The notes: generated by a model not told the origin, from the letters alone. A stretch of 64,000 nucleotides of DNA from Siphonodentalium dalli (GCA_032622095.1 CP136067.1:136403990-136467989), one strand, 5' to 3'; shown: positions 13,600 to 26,887, counted from the stretch's first letter. A program made the numbers and translations.

Positions 13600-13925
13600 T
13601 GCTTTTCACGAAGTTTCCACAAATGACAGATTTATGGAAATCGCTTTGTTTTCGAGATAAATGTTTGAACCGCGTCAAATATTTTAATATTTTTACGACG
13701 ACTGAGTTCCTGTGTTTCACACAAAACAGTATTTCTGATAAAAATAACAATTGGTATGGCGTATAGAAGTTCAGTCCTAGGACCATTGTATTCAGGACAA
13801 TCCAATAAGTAATGATGTGCTGTTTCTATTTTGCCATATTGACAGAGAGGGGACGTTTTAACGTGATTACTCAATAGGTCATAGTCCAAGCTATTGCATT
13901 TCAATCTTAAGCGAAAATTGTGCGC
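13600..13925 (-). pseudogene. LINE C-terminal fragment, copy 2
   Basis: The minus-strand frame reads through RLRLKCNSL, SNHVKTSPLCQYG, ETAHHYLLDCPEYNGPR and then a charged tail. The C-x2/3-G...H-x3/4-LLxCPxY pattern is the zinc-knuckle-like C-terminus of many non-LTR retrotransposon polymerases. The first codons are open upstream to about 13940. The 5' remainder of the element is missing and replaced by the dispersed repeat at 13965. Confidence 0.75.
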
Positions 13926-13964
13926 TTGTGATATGCGACACTTGCTGTGGTAATAGTAAATAAA

Positions 13965-14660
13965 TTGTGTTGTTGTTGTTGTTGTAATTTGGGGTCTGGA
14001 AGCCCGAACACGTCTTTAATCACGTAAGCAATGTCCCGGGGCTCAATTTTCAGCAAACGAGTTATGTTGGGTCCCATTATGATCAATTGGGAAATTTGGT
14101 AAAGTTCATAACAAACATATGTAATTTTTCGACAAAAAACGTGTTTGGGGGAGGGATATCTAAAATCCATTATTTCTCAAAATGTTCTAAATTTCTGTTA
14201 ACTTCTTTCTACATTTGCTTGGCAGATAACTGCTACATCATACGGATTAAATATATTGGCATTACAGCAATACCGATTTGAATTATAATGTTTGAAAATG
14301 AATATGTTTGTGAAAAAGAGCGATATTTCAGCAAAAAATAAATGTTTCGGCTCCAAATGGCAGGAAAATATAAATTAGCCAAAACTTTTTTCAAATCAAG
14401 TAGAGGTATGGTATAATATAGTAATTTCAACCCCAACAATATTGGCAAATAGGTTAGGACATAGCCACATGTCTCGCTTTACCAAAATCGTTAATTTCTG
14501 AAAAAAGTCACTGGTGTGTATCGTTCGTCGTCGATTTGACAATAGCCACCACCAATTCCGTTAATTTTCACTATCATTTTCGTCAAGAGTATACATTTCT
14601 CTTTAAAAAAAGTTGGTTTCAACTTGTTCTACCGTGGGTATGGGTATCTCGAAAACTAGA
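13965..14660. repeat. Fifth copy of the (GTT)n dispersed repeat
   Basis: It is collinear with 8195-8860, including the GTGTTTGGGGGAGG and GCTCCAAATGGCAGGAAAAT stretches. Together with the LINE tail and the ~190-bp array it makes block 11091-14660 a direct duplicate of block 5850-8860. Confidence 0.75.
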
Positions 14661-14828
14661 GCTCTTTTTCAATTTGGCCGCTGCACTAATAATTTTATAT
14701 TATAATCTATATTTATGGCTAATAATATGATCTTGGTGGTGTTACCATTTCTGACTATGGTTTTCTTGTACATACTTGTTCTAAGAGTATGGTATGCAGC
14801 CCGGGAGGTGACATGGTAAATATTTTTT

Positions 14829-15012
14829 ATAATCCATGCGCACGGATTAGTAATCCGTGCTCACGAAATAACAATCCGTGCGCACGAATTAATAATCCGT
14901 GCGCACAAATTAATAATCCGTGCGCACGGAATAGTAATCCGTGCGCACGAAATAACAATACGTGCGCAGGATTAATCCGTGCGCACGAATTAATAATCCG
15001 TGCGCACGGTTT
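14829..15012. repeat. 21-bp tandem array with CGTGCGCACG palindrome, left
   Basis: About nine units of 21 bases each contain the perfect palindrome CGTGCGCACG separated by an AT-rich spacer. The period is a multiple of three, so open frames with a 7-residue repeat appear on both strands; these are not genes. An inverted sister array lies at 16640-16815. Confidence 0.85.
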
Positions 15013-16639
15013 AACATATATAAATACTGTGCTATCGGTAATTCAGTCAAAATGTCCTCACGCCTGCGGACTCCTTTACAACGCAGTTGCGACAACAAAT
15101 TATACATGAGAGTACGCTTGATACGTGGATGGTTCCTGGGGGGGGGGGGGGGGTTATGCGACCGTATGCCATTAGGGCTTACTTAGTTACTAACAAATTA
15201 TATTGGGCTGTGGTGTCGACGTGGGCTCACGAATGGAGTATTTACCTATATGGACCGTGGTGACTAGTGTGCCCCCGCTCGTGTGTAAGCCAGTTCCGGA
15301 CTGTACATGCATATACATATATATGACCCGGGATGCTACGTGATGCTCAATGATAGTTTGCCAGTATACTTCACTCTAAAGTATACATACATAATGGATC
15401 GTTGCGCAGTGACGGCTGCACCATGCCGATATGATATCAGGAATGGCGGAAATGGAATGTAGGATACCTTAAGGAGTCATCGGGCACAAATCGAATTTTA
15501 TCAGTAGAATAAAGGTTCAAGCTGTTATTGACAAATTGTCCAATTGTTGAAAGCAGCTGAATAATTAGTTCAACAATACACGACGAATGTTTTCGCAGAT
15601 TATTTGCCTAACTTCTCTATTATCCTGATGTTATCCGCTCTCCCAATACGCCATGGTTGTTATTTATGTAAGATGTCGTGTCTTTTAGTTCGTTCGACGC
15701 CAATATCACGTCTAAATCACTCTGATTTCAGTGATTTTATCGAAATAAAAATGTCTGCATAAATCCGCCACAAAATGGCGAGACAATAATTTGAGTGATA
15801 AAGCAGGTACTTAACCCCGGGAAATTACGTACTCGTCATTATACGTACCGACCCGATTAACACAGAATGAATGCGAAATTATATACATATTAAATATCAG
15901 CAGAGTAAGATTCAGTCATACTGTATGGAGTCATTGCAGTATATAATATGTCGCCGATAAATATACTATTGAGTTTTGACGGCATGACTGAATCACGAAA
16001 ATATTAACCTTAGTAACTAAGGTGTGACTAAGGTCAAACTTAGTTACTTTTGGTTATGCTAGTCAAAAATTACTAAGTTACGGGTTGACTAAGGCTATGA
16101 CTAAGTTTTTTGTTCAGTGCTCTTCCGCAAGACTAAATTCTGAAAACAGGCATCAGTATATGTAGTTTTGTGGAAAATGGAATGAGGGTCAATTAGGGAA
16201 GGAGGTGGGGGGGGGGGGGGGGCTAAAGTGCATTTCATGGCTTGAATTGAATACAATAGACCCATGTGTATGCCAGTTCCGGACTGAACAGTGTTTACAT
16301 GTACGTGCGTATAGATGTGACCCGCGGTGCCTTGTGGTCACGGAGAGTATGAGTATCCCAATTTCCTTAACTCTATAATATAGATACTCATATATGGATC
16401 GTTGTGCAGTGGTGGTTCCACCATGCGATATGGCAGGTATGGCATTGAAACAATAGCTTTTGGTCCACCCCACCTGTTAACCACACCCGTACCACAAACA
16501 TGCCATGTCAGGAGCTCGCCAAGTAAAACTCATCATAGGGCGACGATGGGTTATTAGTCAACGATGGTATTATGTTCAATTCAACATATAACGAAGACAC
16601 TTTATCCCCATTGACTTTCCTTGGGAAATGCAAGGGGGA

Positions 16640-16815
16640 TTGTTAATCCGTGCGCACGGATTGTTATTTCGTGCGCACGGATTATTAATTCGTGCGCACG
16701 GATTATTAATTCGTGCGCACGGATTATTAACTCGTGCGCACGGATTACTATTCCGTGCGCACGGATTAATAATTCGTGCGCACGGATTGTTATTTCGTGC
16801 GCACGCGGATTATTA
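16640..16815. repeat. 21-bp tandem array with CGTGCGCACG palindrome, right
   Basis: About eight units, the reverse complement of the array at 14829-15012, with spacers GATTATTAATT. The last unit is disrupted (CGCACGCGGATT). Confidence 0.85.
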
Positions 16816-17690
16816 TTCCTACATTCTTACATTCCAACTAGTACCCTGCCCTCTATCACACGTGATATACATACATCTATACACACCACATACCTATAGA
16901 TATACACATACATCAAATTAATTAAACAAAATCTGAGATAACTTCCTCATAGTGAGCACAGAACAATTCACTCTTTAACAAAGAATGAATCAGGTACGTG
17001 CTTATTGTGAGCTGTTGCTTCGTAATATGCATGAAACAATCTCATGGTGTCTATACACCCGTTCCAAAAGCAGGACGTATACTCGCGGGGTAATTGTGGG
17101 GTAAAATTATATGAAAAACAAATAACTGAAGTTTCGGGAAGAAGACGGTGGAGAGAAAAAAGTAAAATGGTTGATAAAGGACGACAATGCACTAAATTAG
17201 ACGCAATACAGATAATGGGTCGTTTGCTGCATGGAAATACAACAGTTGTGTAACAGCTATACTTACTGCACATTATTATGGTTAAGACTTTTATCGACGT
17301 CATGTTGCAACTATCCCGTATGGAGGTACGTATTATTCCACACTAAATATTTTACCCAGAACTCTTCCGCACAATTTATCTGAAAATCTCGGTATATGCA
17401 ACTTCAGGAATGAACGGAACTCCGTCAGCTGTACGCCGGTATATATATAATAAAACCCGCCCCATCGACCATGCTTAATTGACCAGAAGTACAGCATGCG
17501 CTCTCGAGATCCATCGATTCATTCAAATACGTAAATTACACTTATTATACAATTAAATTGCTGCACATATTCTATGGGCGCTCTATCGACGTTTATGCGA
17601 CAGTACATATTTATTGTGGAAGCCCAGGTAGCGAAAAATGGAGCTGTCTGATTTGATGTATATGACGCGATACAGTGTATGGCGTCATTT
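16816..17690. other. No recognisable feature
   Basis: Unique-looking AT-rich sequence with only short open frames; no splice-bounded or family-matched coding sequence was found. Confidence 0.35.
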
Positions 17691-17694
17691 CGGC

Positions 17695-17783
17695 CCATGT
17701 GCAGTTTAATGATGATGATGATTCTGGTTATGATAATTATGATACTGGATAATGATGGTGGTGATGATGATGACGATACTAAT

Positions 17784-17818
<35 letters not shown>

Positions 17819-18010
17819 CGGTAGTAATAATGATGATGATTATGATGATGATTCTGGTTATGATAATTATGATACTGGATAATGATGGTGGCGGTGGTGA
17901 TGGTGATGATGATAATACTGATGACGATGATGATGATGGTGATGATGATGGTGGTGGTAATGATGATGATGATGATTCTGGTTATGATAATTATGATACT
18001 GGATAATGAT
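17695..18010. repeat. GAT-rich microsatellite with ~127-bp tandem triplication
   Basis: Runs of GATGATGAT include three copies of a segment starting GATTCTGGTTATGATAATT at about 17720, 17850 and 17974. The open frames rich in Asp or Met are products of the triplet repeat. Confidence 0.85.
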
Positions 18011-18045
18011 GGTGACGTATGGAACCCTTCAGCTGCCTTATGTGG

Positions 18046-21000
18046 TGTTTCGCCATTATGTGAGGTCGTCTCGTCATGATATAAAGTCGTGTGGCCATTA
18101 TGTGAGGTCGCCTCGTCATGATATAAAGTCGTTTGGCCAGTACGTGAGGTCGTCTCGTGATGATATAAAGTCGTTTGGCCATTATGTGAGGTCGCCTCGT
18201 CATGATATAAAGTCGTGTGGCCATTTTGTGAGGTCGTCTCGTCATGATATAAAGTCGTTTGGCCATTATGTGAGGTCGTATCATCATGATATAAAGTCGT
18301 GTGGCCATTATGTGAGGTCGACTCGTCTTGATATAAAGTCGTTTGGCCATTATGTGAGGTCGTATCATCATGATAAAAAGTCGTTTGGCCATCATGTGAG
18401 GTCGCCTCGTCATGATATAAAGTCGTGTGGCCATTATGTGAGATCGCCTCGTCATCATATTAAGTCGATTGGCCATTACGTGAGGTCGCCTCGTCATGAT
18501 ATAAAGTCGTTTGGCCATTATGTGAGGTCGTCGCGTCATCATATTAAGTCGTGTCGCCAGTATGTGAGGTCGTCTCGTCATGATATAAAGTCGTTTGGCC
18601 ATTATTTGAGGTCGCCTCGTCATGATATAAAGTCGTTTGGCCATTATGTGAGGTCGTCTCGTCATGATATAAAGTCGTTTGGCCATTATGTGAGGTCGTC
18701 GCGTCATCATATTAAGTCGTGTCGCCAGTATGTGAGGTCGTCTCGTCATGATATAAAGTCGTTTGGCCATTATTTGAGGTCGCCTCGTCATGATATAAAG
18801 TCGTTTGGCCATTATGTGAGGTCGTCTCGTCATGATATAAAGTCGTTTGGCCATTATGTGAGGTCGTATCATCATGATAAAAAGTCGTTTGGCCATCATG
18901 TGAGGTCGCCTCGTCATGATATAAAGTCGTGTGGCCATTATGTGAGATCGCCTCGTCATCATATTAAGTCGATTGGCCATTACGTGAGGTCGCCTCGTCA
19001 TGATATAAAGTCGTTTGGCCATTATGTGAGGTCGTCGCGTCATCATATTAAGTCGTGTCGCCAGTATGTGAGGTCGTCTCGTCATGATATAAAGTCGTTT
19101 GGCCTGTATGTGAGGTCGTCTCGTCATGATATAAAGTCGTTTGGCCATTATTTGAGGTCGCCTCGTCATGATATAAAGTCGTTTGGCCATTATGTGAGGT
19201 CGTCTCGTCATGATATAAAGTCGTTTGGCCATTATGTGAGGTCGTCGCGTCATCATATTAAGTCGTGTCGCCAGTATGTGAGGTCGTCTCGTCATGATAT
19301 AAAGTCGTTTGGCCATTATTTGAGGTCGCCTCGTCATGATATAAAGTCGTTTGGCCATTATGTGAGGTCATCTCGTCATGATATAAAGTCGGTTGGCCAT
19401 TATGTGAGGTCGCCTCGTCATGATATAAAGTCGTTTGGCCATTATGTGAGGTCGCCTCGTCATGATATAAAGTCGTTTGGCCAGTATGTGAGGTCGCCTC
19501 GTCATGATATAAAGTCGTTTGGTCATTATGTGAGGTCGCCTCGTCATGATATAAAGTCGTTTGGCCAGTATGTGAGGTCGTCTCGTCATGATATAAAGTC
19601 GTTTGGCCAGTATGTTAGGTCGTCTCGTCATGATATAAAGTCGTTTGGCCATTATGTGAGGTCGTCTCGTCATGATATAAAGTGGTTTGGCCATTATGTG
19701 AGGTCATCTCGTCATGATATAAAGTCGTTTGGCCAGTATGTGAGGTCGTCTCGTCATGATATAAAGTCGTTTGGCCAGTATGTGAGGTCGCCTCGTCATG
19801 ATATAAAGTCGTTTGGCCATTATGTGAGGTCGCCTCGTCATGATATATAGTCGTTTGGCCATTATGTGAGGTCATCTCGTCATGAAATAAAGTCGTTTGG
19901 CCATTATGTGAGGTCGCCTCGTCATGATATAGAGTCGTTTGGCCAGTACGTGAGATCGTCTCGTCATGATATAAAGTCGTTTGGCCATTATGTGAGGTCG
20001 TCTCGTCATGATATAAAGTCGTTTGGCCATTATGTGAGGTCGTCGCGTCATGATATAAAGTCGTTTGGCCAGTATGTTAGGTCATCTCGTCATGATATAA
20101 AGTCGTTTGGCCAGTATGTGAGGTCATCTAGTCATGATATAAAGTCGTTTGGCCATTATGTGAGGTCGCCTCGTCATGATATAAAGTCGTTTGGTCATTA
20201 TGTGAGGTCGCCTCGTCATGATATAAAGTCGTTTGGCCTGTATGTGAGGTCGTCTCGTCATGATATAAAGTCGTTTGGCCATTATGTGAGGTCGCCTCGT
20301 CATGATATAGAGTCGTTTGGCCAGTACGTGAGATCGTCTCGTCATGATATAAAGTCGTTTGGCCTGTATGTGAGGTCGCCTCGTCATGCTATAAAGTCGT
20401 GTGGCCATTATATGAGGACGCCTCGTCATGATATAAAGTCATTTGGCCAGTACGTGAGGTCATCTCGTCATGATATATGGTCGTATGGCCATTATGTGAG
20501 GTCGTCTGGTCATGATATAAAGTCCATGGGCCATTATGTGAGGTCGTCGCGTCATGATATAAAGTCGTTTGGCCAGTATGTTAGGTCATCTCGTCATGAT
20601 ATAAAGTCGTTTGGCCAGTATGTGAGGTCATCTAGTCATGATATAAAGTCGTTTGGCCATTATGTGAGGTCGTCGCGTCATCATATAAAGTCGGTTGGCC
20701 AGTACGTGAGGTCATCTCGTCATGATATAAAGTCGTTTGGCCAGTATGTGAGGTCGACTCGTCATGATATAAAGTCGTGTGGCCATTATACGAGGACGCC
20801 TCGTCATGATATAAAGTCATTTGGCCAGTACGTGAGGTTTTCTCGTCGTGATATAAAGTCGTTTGGCTATTATGTGAGGTCGCCTCGTCATGATATAAAG
20901 TCGTGTGGCCATTATGTGAGGTCGTCTCGTCATGATATAAAGTGGTTTGGTCATTATGTGAGGTCGCCTCGTTATGATATAAAGTCGTTTGGCCAGTATG

Positions 21001-24000
21001 TGAGGTCATCTCGCCATGATATAAAGTCGTTTGGCCATTATGTGAGGTCGCCTCGTCATGATATAAAGTCGTTTGGCCATTATGTGAGGTCGCCTCGTCA
21101 TGATATAAAGTCGTTTGGCCATTATGTGATGTCGCCTCGTCATGATATAAAGTCGTTTGGCCAGTATGTGATGTCGCCTCGTCATGATATAAAGTCGTTT
21201 GGCCAGTATGTGAGGTCGCCTCGTCGTGATATAAAGTCGTTTGGCCATTATGTGATGTCGCCTCGTCATGATATAAAGTCGTTTGGCCATTATGTGAGGT
21301 CGCCTCGTCATGATATAAAGTCGTTTGGCCAGTATGTGAGGTCGCCTCGTCATGATATAAAGTCGTTTGGCCAGTATGTGAGGTCGCCTCGTCATGATAT
21401 AAAGTCGTTTGGCCAGTATGTGAGGTCATCTCGTCATGATATAAAGTCGTTTTCCCATTATGTGAGGTCGCCTCGTCATGATATAAAGTCGTTTGGCCAG
21501 TATGTGAGGTCGTCTCGTCATGATATAAAGTGGTTTGGCCAGTATGTGAGGTCGCCTCGTCATTATATAAAGTGGTTTGGCCAGTATGTGAGGTCGCCTC
21601 GTCATGATATAACGTCGTCTGGCCAGTATGTGAGGTCGCCTCGTCATGATATAAAGTCGTTTGGCCATTATGTGATGTCGTCTCGCCATGATATAAAGTC
21701 GTTTGGCCAGTATGTGAGGTCGCCCCGTCATGATATAAAGTCGTTTGGCCAGTATGTGAGGTCGTCTCGTCATGATATAAAGTCGTTTGGCCTGTATGTG
21801 AGGTCGCCTCGTCATAAAATAAAGTCGTTTGGCCAGTATGTGATGTCGCCTCGTCATGATATAAAGTCGTTTGGCCAGTATGTGAGGTCGCCTCGTCATG
21901 ATATAAAGTCGTTTGGCCAGTATGTGAGGTCATCCCGTCATGATATAAAGTCGTTTGGCCAGGATGTGAGGTCATCTCGTCGAAATATAATGTCGTTTGG
22001 CCAGTATGTGAGGTCATCTCGTCATGATATAAAGTCGTTTGGCCAGTATGTGAGGTCGTCTCGTCATGATATAAAGTCGTTTGGCCTGTATGTGAGGTCG
22101 CCTCGTCATAAAATAAAGTCGTTTGGCCAGTATGTGATGTCGCCTCGTCATGATATAAAGTCGTTTGGCCAGTATGTGAGGTCGCCTCGTCATGATATAA
22201 AGTCGTTTGGCCAGTATGTGAGGTCATCCCGTCATGATATAAAGTCGTTTGGCCAGTATGTGAGGTCATCTCGTCATGATATAATGTCGTTTGGCCAGTA
22301 TGTGAGGTGATCTCGTCGTGATATAAAGTCGTTTGGCCATTATGTGAGGTCGTCTCGTCATGATATAAAGTCATTTGGCCAGTATGTGAGGTCGTCTCGT
22401 CGTGATATAAAGTCGTTTGGCCATTATCTGAGGTCGCCTCGTCATCATATAAAGTCGTTTGGCCATTATGTGAGGTCGTCTCGTCATGATATAAAGTGGT
22501 TTGGCCATTATGTGAGGTCGCCTCGTCATGATATAAAGTCGTTTGGCCATTATGTGAGGTCGCCTCGTCATGCTATAAAGTCGTTTGGCCAGTATGTGAG
22601 TTCATCTCGTCATGATATAAAGTCGTTTGGCCAGGATGTGAGGTCGTCTCGTCATGATATAAAGTCGTTTGGCCAGTATGTGAGTTCATCTCGTCATGAT
22701 ATAAAGTCGTTTGGCCAGGATGTGAGGTCGTCTCGTCATGATATAAAGTCGTTTGGCCAGGATGTGAGGTCGTCTCGTCATGATATAAAGTCGTTTGGCC
22801 AGTATGTGAGGTCGTCTCGTCATGATATAAAGTCGTTTGGCCAGAATGTGAGGTCATCTCGTCGAAATATAATGTCGTTTGGCCAGTATGTGAGGTCATC
22901 TCGTCATGATATAAAGTCGTTTGGCCAGTATGTGAGGTCGTCTCGTCATGATATAAAGTCGTTTGGCCAGAATGTGAGGTCATCTCGTCGAAATATAATG
23001 TCGTTTGGCCAGTATGTGAGGTCATCTCGTCATGATATAAAGTCGTTTGGCCAGTATGTGAGGTCGTCTCGTCATGATATAAAGTGGTTTGGCCAGTATG
23101 TGAGGTCGTCTCGTCATGATATAAAGTCGTTTGGCCAGTATGTGAGGTCGCCTCGTCATTATATAAAGTGGTTTGGCCAGTATGTGAGGTCGCCTCGTCA
23201 TTATATAAAGTGGTTTGGCCAGTATGTGAGGTCGCCTCGTCATTATATAAAGTGGTTTGGCCAGTATGTGAGGTCGCCTCGTCATGATATAAAGTGGTTT
23301 GGCCAGTATGTGAGGTCGCCTCGTCATGATATAAAGTGGTTTGGCCAGTATGTGAGGTCGCCTCGTCATGATATAAAGTCGTTTGGCCAGTATGTGAGGT
23401 CGCCTCGTCATGATATAAAGTCGTTTGGCCAGTATGTGAGGTCGCCTCGTCATGATATAAAGTCGTTTGGCCAGTATGTGAGGTCGCCTCGTCATGATAT
23501 AAAGTGGTTTGGCCAGTATGTGAGGTCGTCTCGTCATGATATGAAGTGGTTTGGCCAGTATGTGAGGTCGCCTCGTCATGATATAAAGTCGTTTGGCCAG
23601 TATGTGAGGTCGCCTCGTCATGATATAAAGTCGTTTGGCCAGTATGTGAGGTCGCCTCGTCATTATATAAAGTGGTTTGGCCAGTATGTGAGGTCGTCTC
23701 GTCATGATATGAAGTGGTTTGGCCAGTATGTGAGGTCGCCTCGTCATTATATAAAGTGGTTTGGCCAGTATGTGAGGTCGCCTCGTCATTATATAAAGTG
23801 GTTTGGCCAGTATGTGAGGTCGCCTCGTCATTATATAAAGTGGTTTGGCCAGTATGTGAGGTCGCCTCGTCATGATATAAAGTCGTTTGGCCAGTATGTG
23901 AGGTCGCCTCGTCATTATATAAAGTCGTGTGGCCAGTATGTGAGGTCATCTCGTCATGATATAAAGTCTTTTGGCCAGTATGTGAGGTCGTCTCGTCATG

Positions 24001-26887
24001 ATATAAAGTCGTTTGGCCATTATGTGAGGTCGCCTCGTCATGCTATAAAGTGGTTTGGCCAGTATGTGAGGTCGCCTCGTCATTATATAAAGTCGTGTGG
24101 CCAGTATGTGAGGTCATCTCGTCATGATATAAAGTCTTTTGGCCAGTATGTGAGGTCGTCTCGTCATGATATAAAGTCGTTTGGCCATTATGTGAGGTCG
24201 CCTCGTCATGCTATAAAGTCGTTTGGATAGCATGTGAGGTCGTCTCGTCGTGATATAAAGTCGTCTGGCCAGTATGTGAGGTCGCCTCGTCATGATATAA
24301 AGTCGTTTGGATAGCATGTGAGGTCGTCTCGTCGTGATATAAAGTCGTCTGGCCAGTATGTGAGGTCGCCTCGTCATGATATAAAGTCGTTTGGTCATTA
24401 TGTGAGGTCGTCTCGTCATGATATAAAGTGGTTTGGCCATTATGTGAGGTCGCCTCGTCATGATATAAAGTCGTTTGGCCATTATGTGAGGTCGCCTCGT
24501 CATCATATTAAGTCGTTTGGCCAATATGTGAGGTCATCTCGTCATGATATAAAGTCGTTTGGCCAGTATGTGAGTTCATCTCGTCATGATATAAAGTCGT
24601 TTGGCCAGTATGTGAGGTCGTCTCGTCAGGATATAAAGTCGTTTGGCCATTATGTGAGGTCGCCTCGTCATGCTATAAAGTCGTTTGGCTAGCATGTGAG
24701 GTCGTCTCGTCGTGATATAAAGTGGTTTGGCCATTATGTGAGATCGCCTCGTCATGATATAAAGTCGTTTGGCCAGTATGTGAGGTCGTCTCGTCATTAT
24801 ATAAAGTCGTTTGGCCAGAATGTGAGGTCGCCTCGTCATGATATAAAGTCGTTTGGCCAGTATGTGAGGTCATCTCGTCATGATATAACGTCGTTTGGCC
24901 AGTGTGGGAGGTCGCCTCGTCATGATATAAAGTCGTTTGGCCAGTATGTGAGGTCGTCTCGTCATGATATAAAGTGGTTTGGCCATTATGTGAGGTCATC
25001 TCGTCATGATATAAAGTCGTTTGGCCAGTATGTGAGGTCGTCTCGTCATTATATAAAGTCGTTTGGCCATTATGTGAGGTCGCCACGTCATGATATAAAG
25101 TCGTTTGGCCATTATGTGAGGTCGCCTCGTCATGATATATAGTCGTTTGGCCAGTATGTGAGGTCATCTCGTCATGATATAAAGTCGTTTGGCCATTATG
25201 TGAGGTCGTCTCGTCATGATATAAAGTCGTTTGGCCAGTACGTGAGATCGTCTCGTCATGATATAAAGTCGTTTGGCCATTACGTGAGGTCGCCTCGTCA
25301 TGATATAAAGTCGTTTGGCCATTATGTGAGGTCGTCGCGTCATCATATAAAGTCGTTTGGCCATTATGTGAGGTCGCCTCGTCATGATATAAAGTCGTTT
25401 GGCCAGTATGTTAGGTCATCTCGTCATGATATAAAGTCGTTTGGCCAGTATGTGAGGTCATCTAGTCATGATATAAAGTCGTTTGGCCATTATGTGAGGT
25501 CGCCTCGTCGTGATATAAAGTCGTTTGGCCAGTACGTGAGATCGTCTCGTCATGATATAAAGTCGTTTGGCCAGTATGTGAGGTCGTCTTGTCATGATAT
25601 AAAGTCGTTTGGCCATTATGTGAGGTCGCCTCGTCATGATATAAAGTCGTTTGGCCAGTATGTGAGGTCATCTCGTCATGATATATGGTCGTGTGGCCAT
25701 TATGTGAGGTCGTCTGGTCATGATATAAAGTCCATTGGAAATTATGTGAGGTCGTATCGTCATGATATAAAGTCGTTGGCCATCATGTGAGGTCGCCTCG
25801 TCATGATATAAATGTCGTGTGGCCATTATGTGAGGTCGTCTCGTCATGATATGAAGTCGTTTGGCCATTATATGAGGTCGTCGCGTCATCATATAAAGTC
25901 GTTTGGCCCGTACGTGAGGTCGTCTCGTCATGATATAAAGTCGTGTGGCCATTATGTGAGGTCGCCTCGTCATGATATAAAGGCGTTTGGCCATTATGTG
26001 AGGTCGTCGCGTCATCATATAAAGTCGTGTCGCCAGTACGTGAGGTCGACTCGTCATGATATAAAGTCGTGTGGCCATTATGTGAGGTCGCCTTGTCATG
26101 ATATAAAGGCGTTTGGCCATTATGTGAGGTCGCCTCGTCATCATGATATAAAGTCGTGTGGCCATTATGTGAGGTGGTCTCGTCATGATATAAAGTCATT
26201 TGGCTATTATGTGAGGTCGCCTCGTCATGATATAAAGTCGTGTGGCCATTATGTGAGGTCGCCTCGTCATGATATAAAGGCGTTTGGCCATTATGTGAGG
26301 TCGTCTCGTCATCATGATATAAAGTCGTGTGGCCATTATTTTAGGTCGTCTCGTCATGATATAAAGTCGTTTGGTCATTATGTGAGGTCGTCTCGTCATG
26401 ATATAAAGTCTTGTGGCCATTATGTGAGGTCGTCTCGTCATGATATAAAGTCTTGTGGCCATTATGTGAGGTCGTATCGTCATGATATAAAGTCGTTGGC
26501 CATCATGTGAGGTCGCCTCGTCATGATATAAAGTCGTGTGGCCATTATGTGAGGTCGTATCGTCATGATATAAAGTCGTCTGGCCAGTATGTGAGGTCAT
26601 CTCGTCATGATATAAAGTCGTTTGGCCAGTATGTGAGGTCGCCTCGTCATGATATAAAGTCGTTTGGCCAGTATGTGAGGTCGTCTCGTCATTATATAAA
26701 GTCGTTTGGCCATTATGTGAGGTCGCCTCGTCATCATATAAAGTCGTTTGGCCATTATGTGAGGTCGCCTCGTCATCATATTAAGTCGTTTGGCCATTAC
26801 GTGAGGTCGTCTCGTCGTCATATAAAGTCGTTTCGCCATTATGTGAAGTCGCCGCGTCATGATATAAAGTCGTTTCGCCATTACCCC
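18046..26887. repeat. 8.8-kb satellite array of a 42-bp unit (~210 copies)
   Basis: Tandem units of 42 bases carry the constant core CATGATATAAAGTCGTTTGG and a variable GCC(A/T)(T/G)TATGTGAGGTC segment. Because 42 is a multiple of three and the unit lacks stops in several frames, very long open frames exist on both strands: up to 814 codons on plus (19866-22310) and 580 on minus. They translate as 14-residue repeats and are broken by single-unit mutations such as AAAG to ATAG near 19848, so I do not call a gene. Units with CCAGTATG dominate the centre; CCATTATG and diverged units dominate the ends. Occasional 41-, 43- and 45-bp units occur after 25760. Confidence 0.97.
18361..19370. repeat. 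Higher-order repeat within the 42-bp satellite (504-bp period)
   Basis: The distinctive unit CGTATCATCATGATAAAAAG begins at 18361 and again at 18865, exactly 504 bases or 12 units later, and the intervening variants recur in the same order. A four-unit sub-pattern containing CGTGTCGCCAGTATG also repeats. A second higher-order pattern of 294 bases (7 units) is marked by CATAAAATAAAG at about 21813 and 22107. Confidence 0.85.

Larger units (their letters stand above)
14829..16815. mobile_element. Putative ~2-kb element bounded by inverted palindrome arrays
   Basis: The two 21-bp arrays are in inverted orientation and enclose about 1.6 kb. The interior carries a diverged direct duplication (about 15285-15470 and 16262-16450, sharing GCCAGTTCCGGACTG and ATGGATCGTTG) and two poly-G runs. 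I could not define unambiguous target duplications, so the mobile nature is inferred by analogy with 37108-39202. Confidence 0.45.

Noticed and set aside
17679..18079. Asp- or Met-rich proteins
   Set aside because: Translation of a GAT microsatellite in different frames.
18046..26887. CRISPR-like array
   Set aside because: Repeats are directly adjacent with no unique spacers and no cas genes; the DNA is eukaryotic in character.
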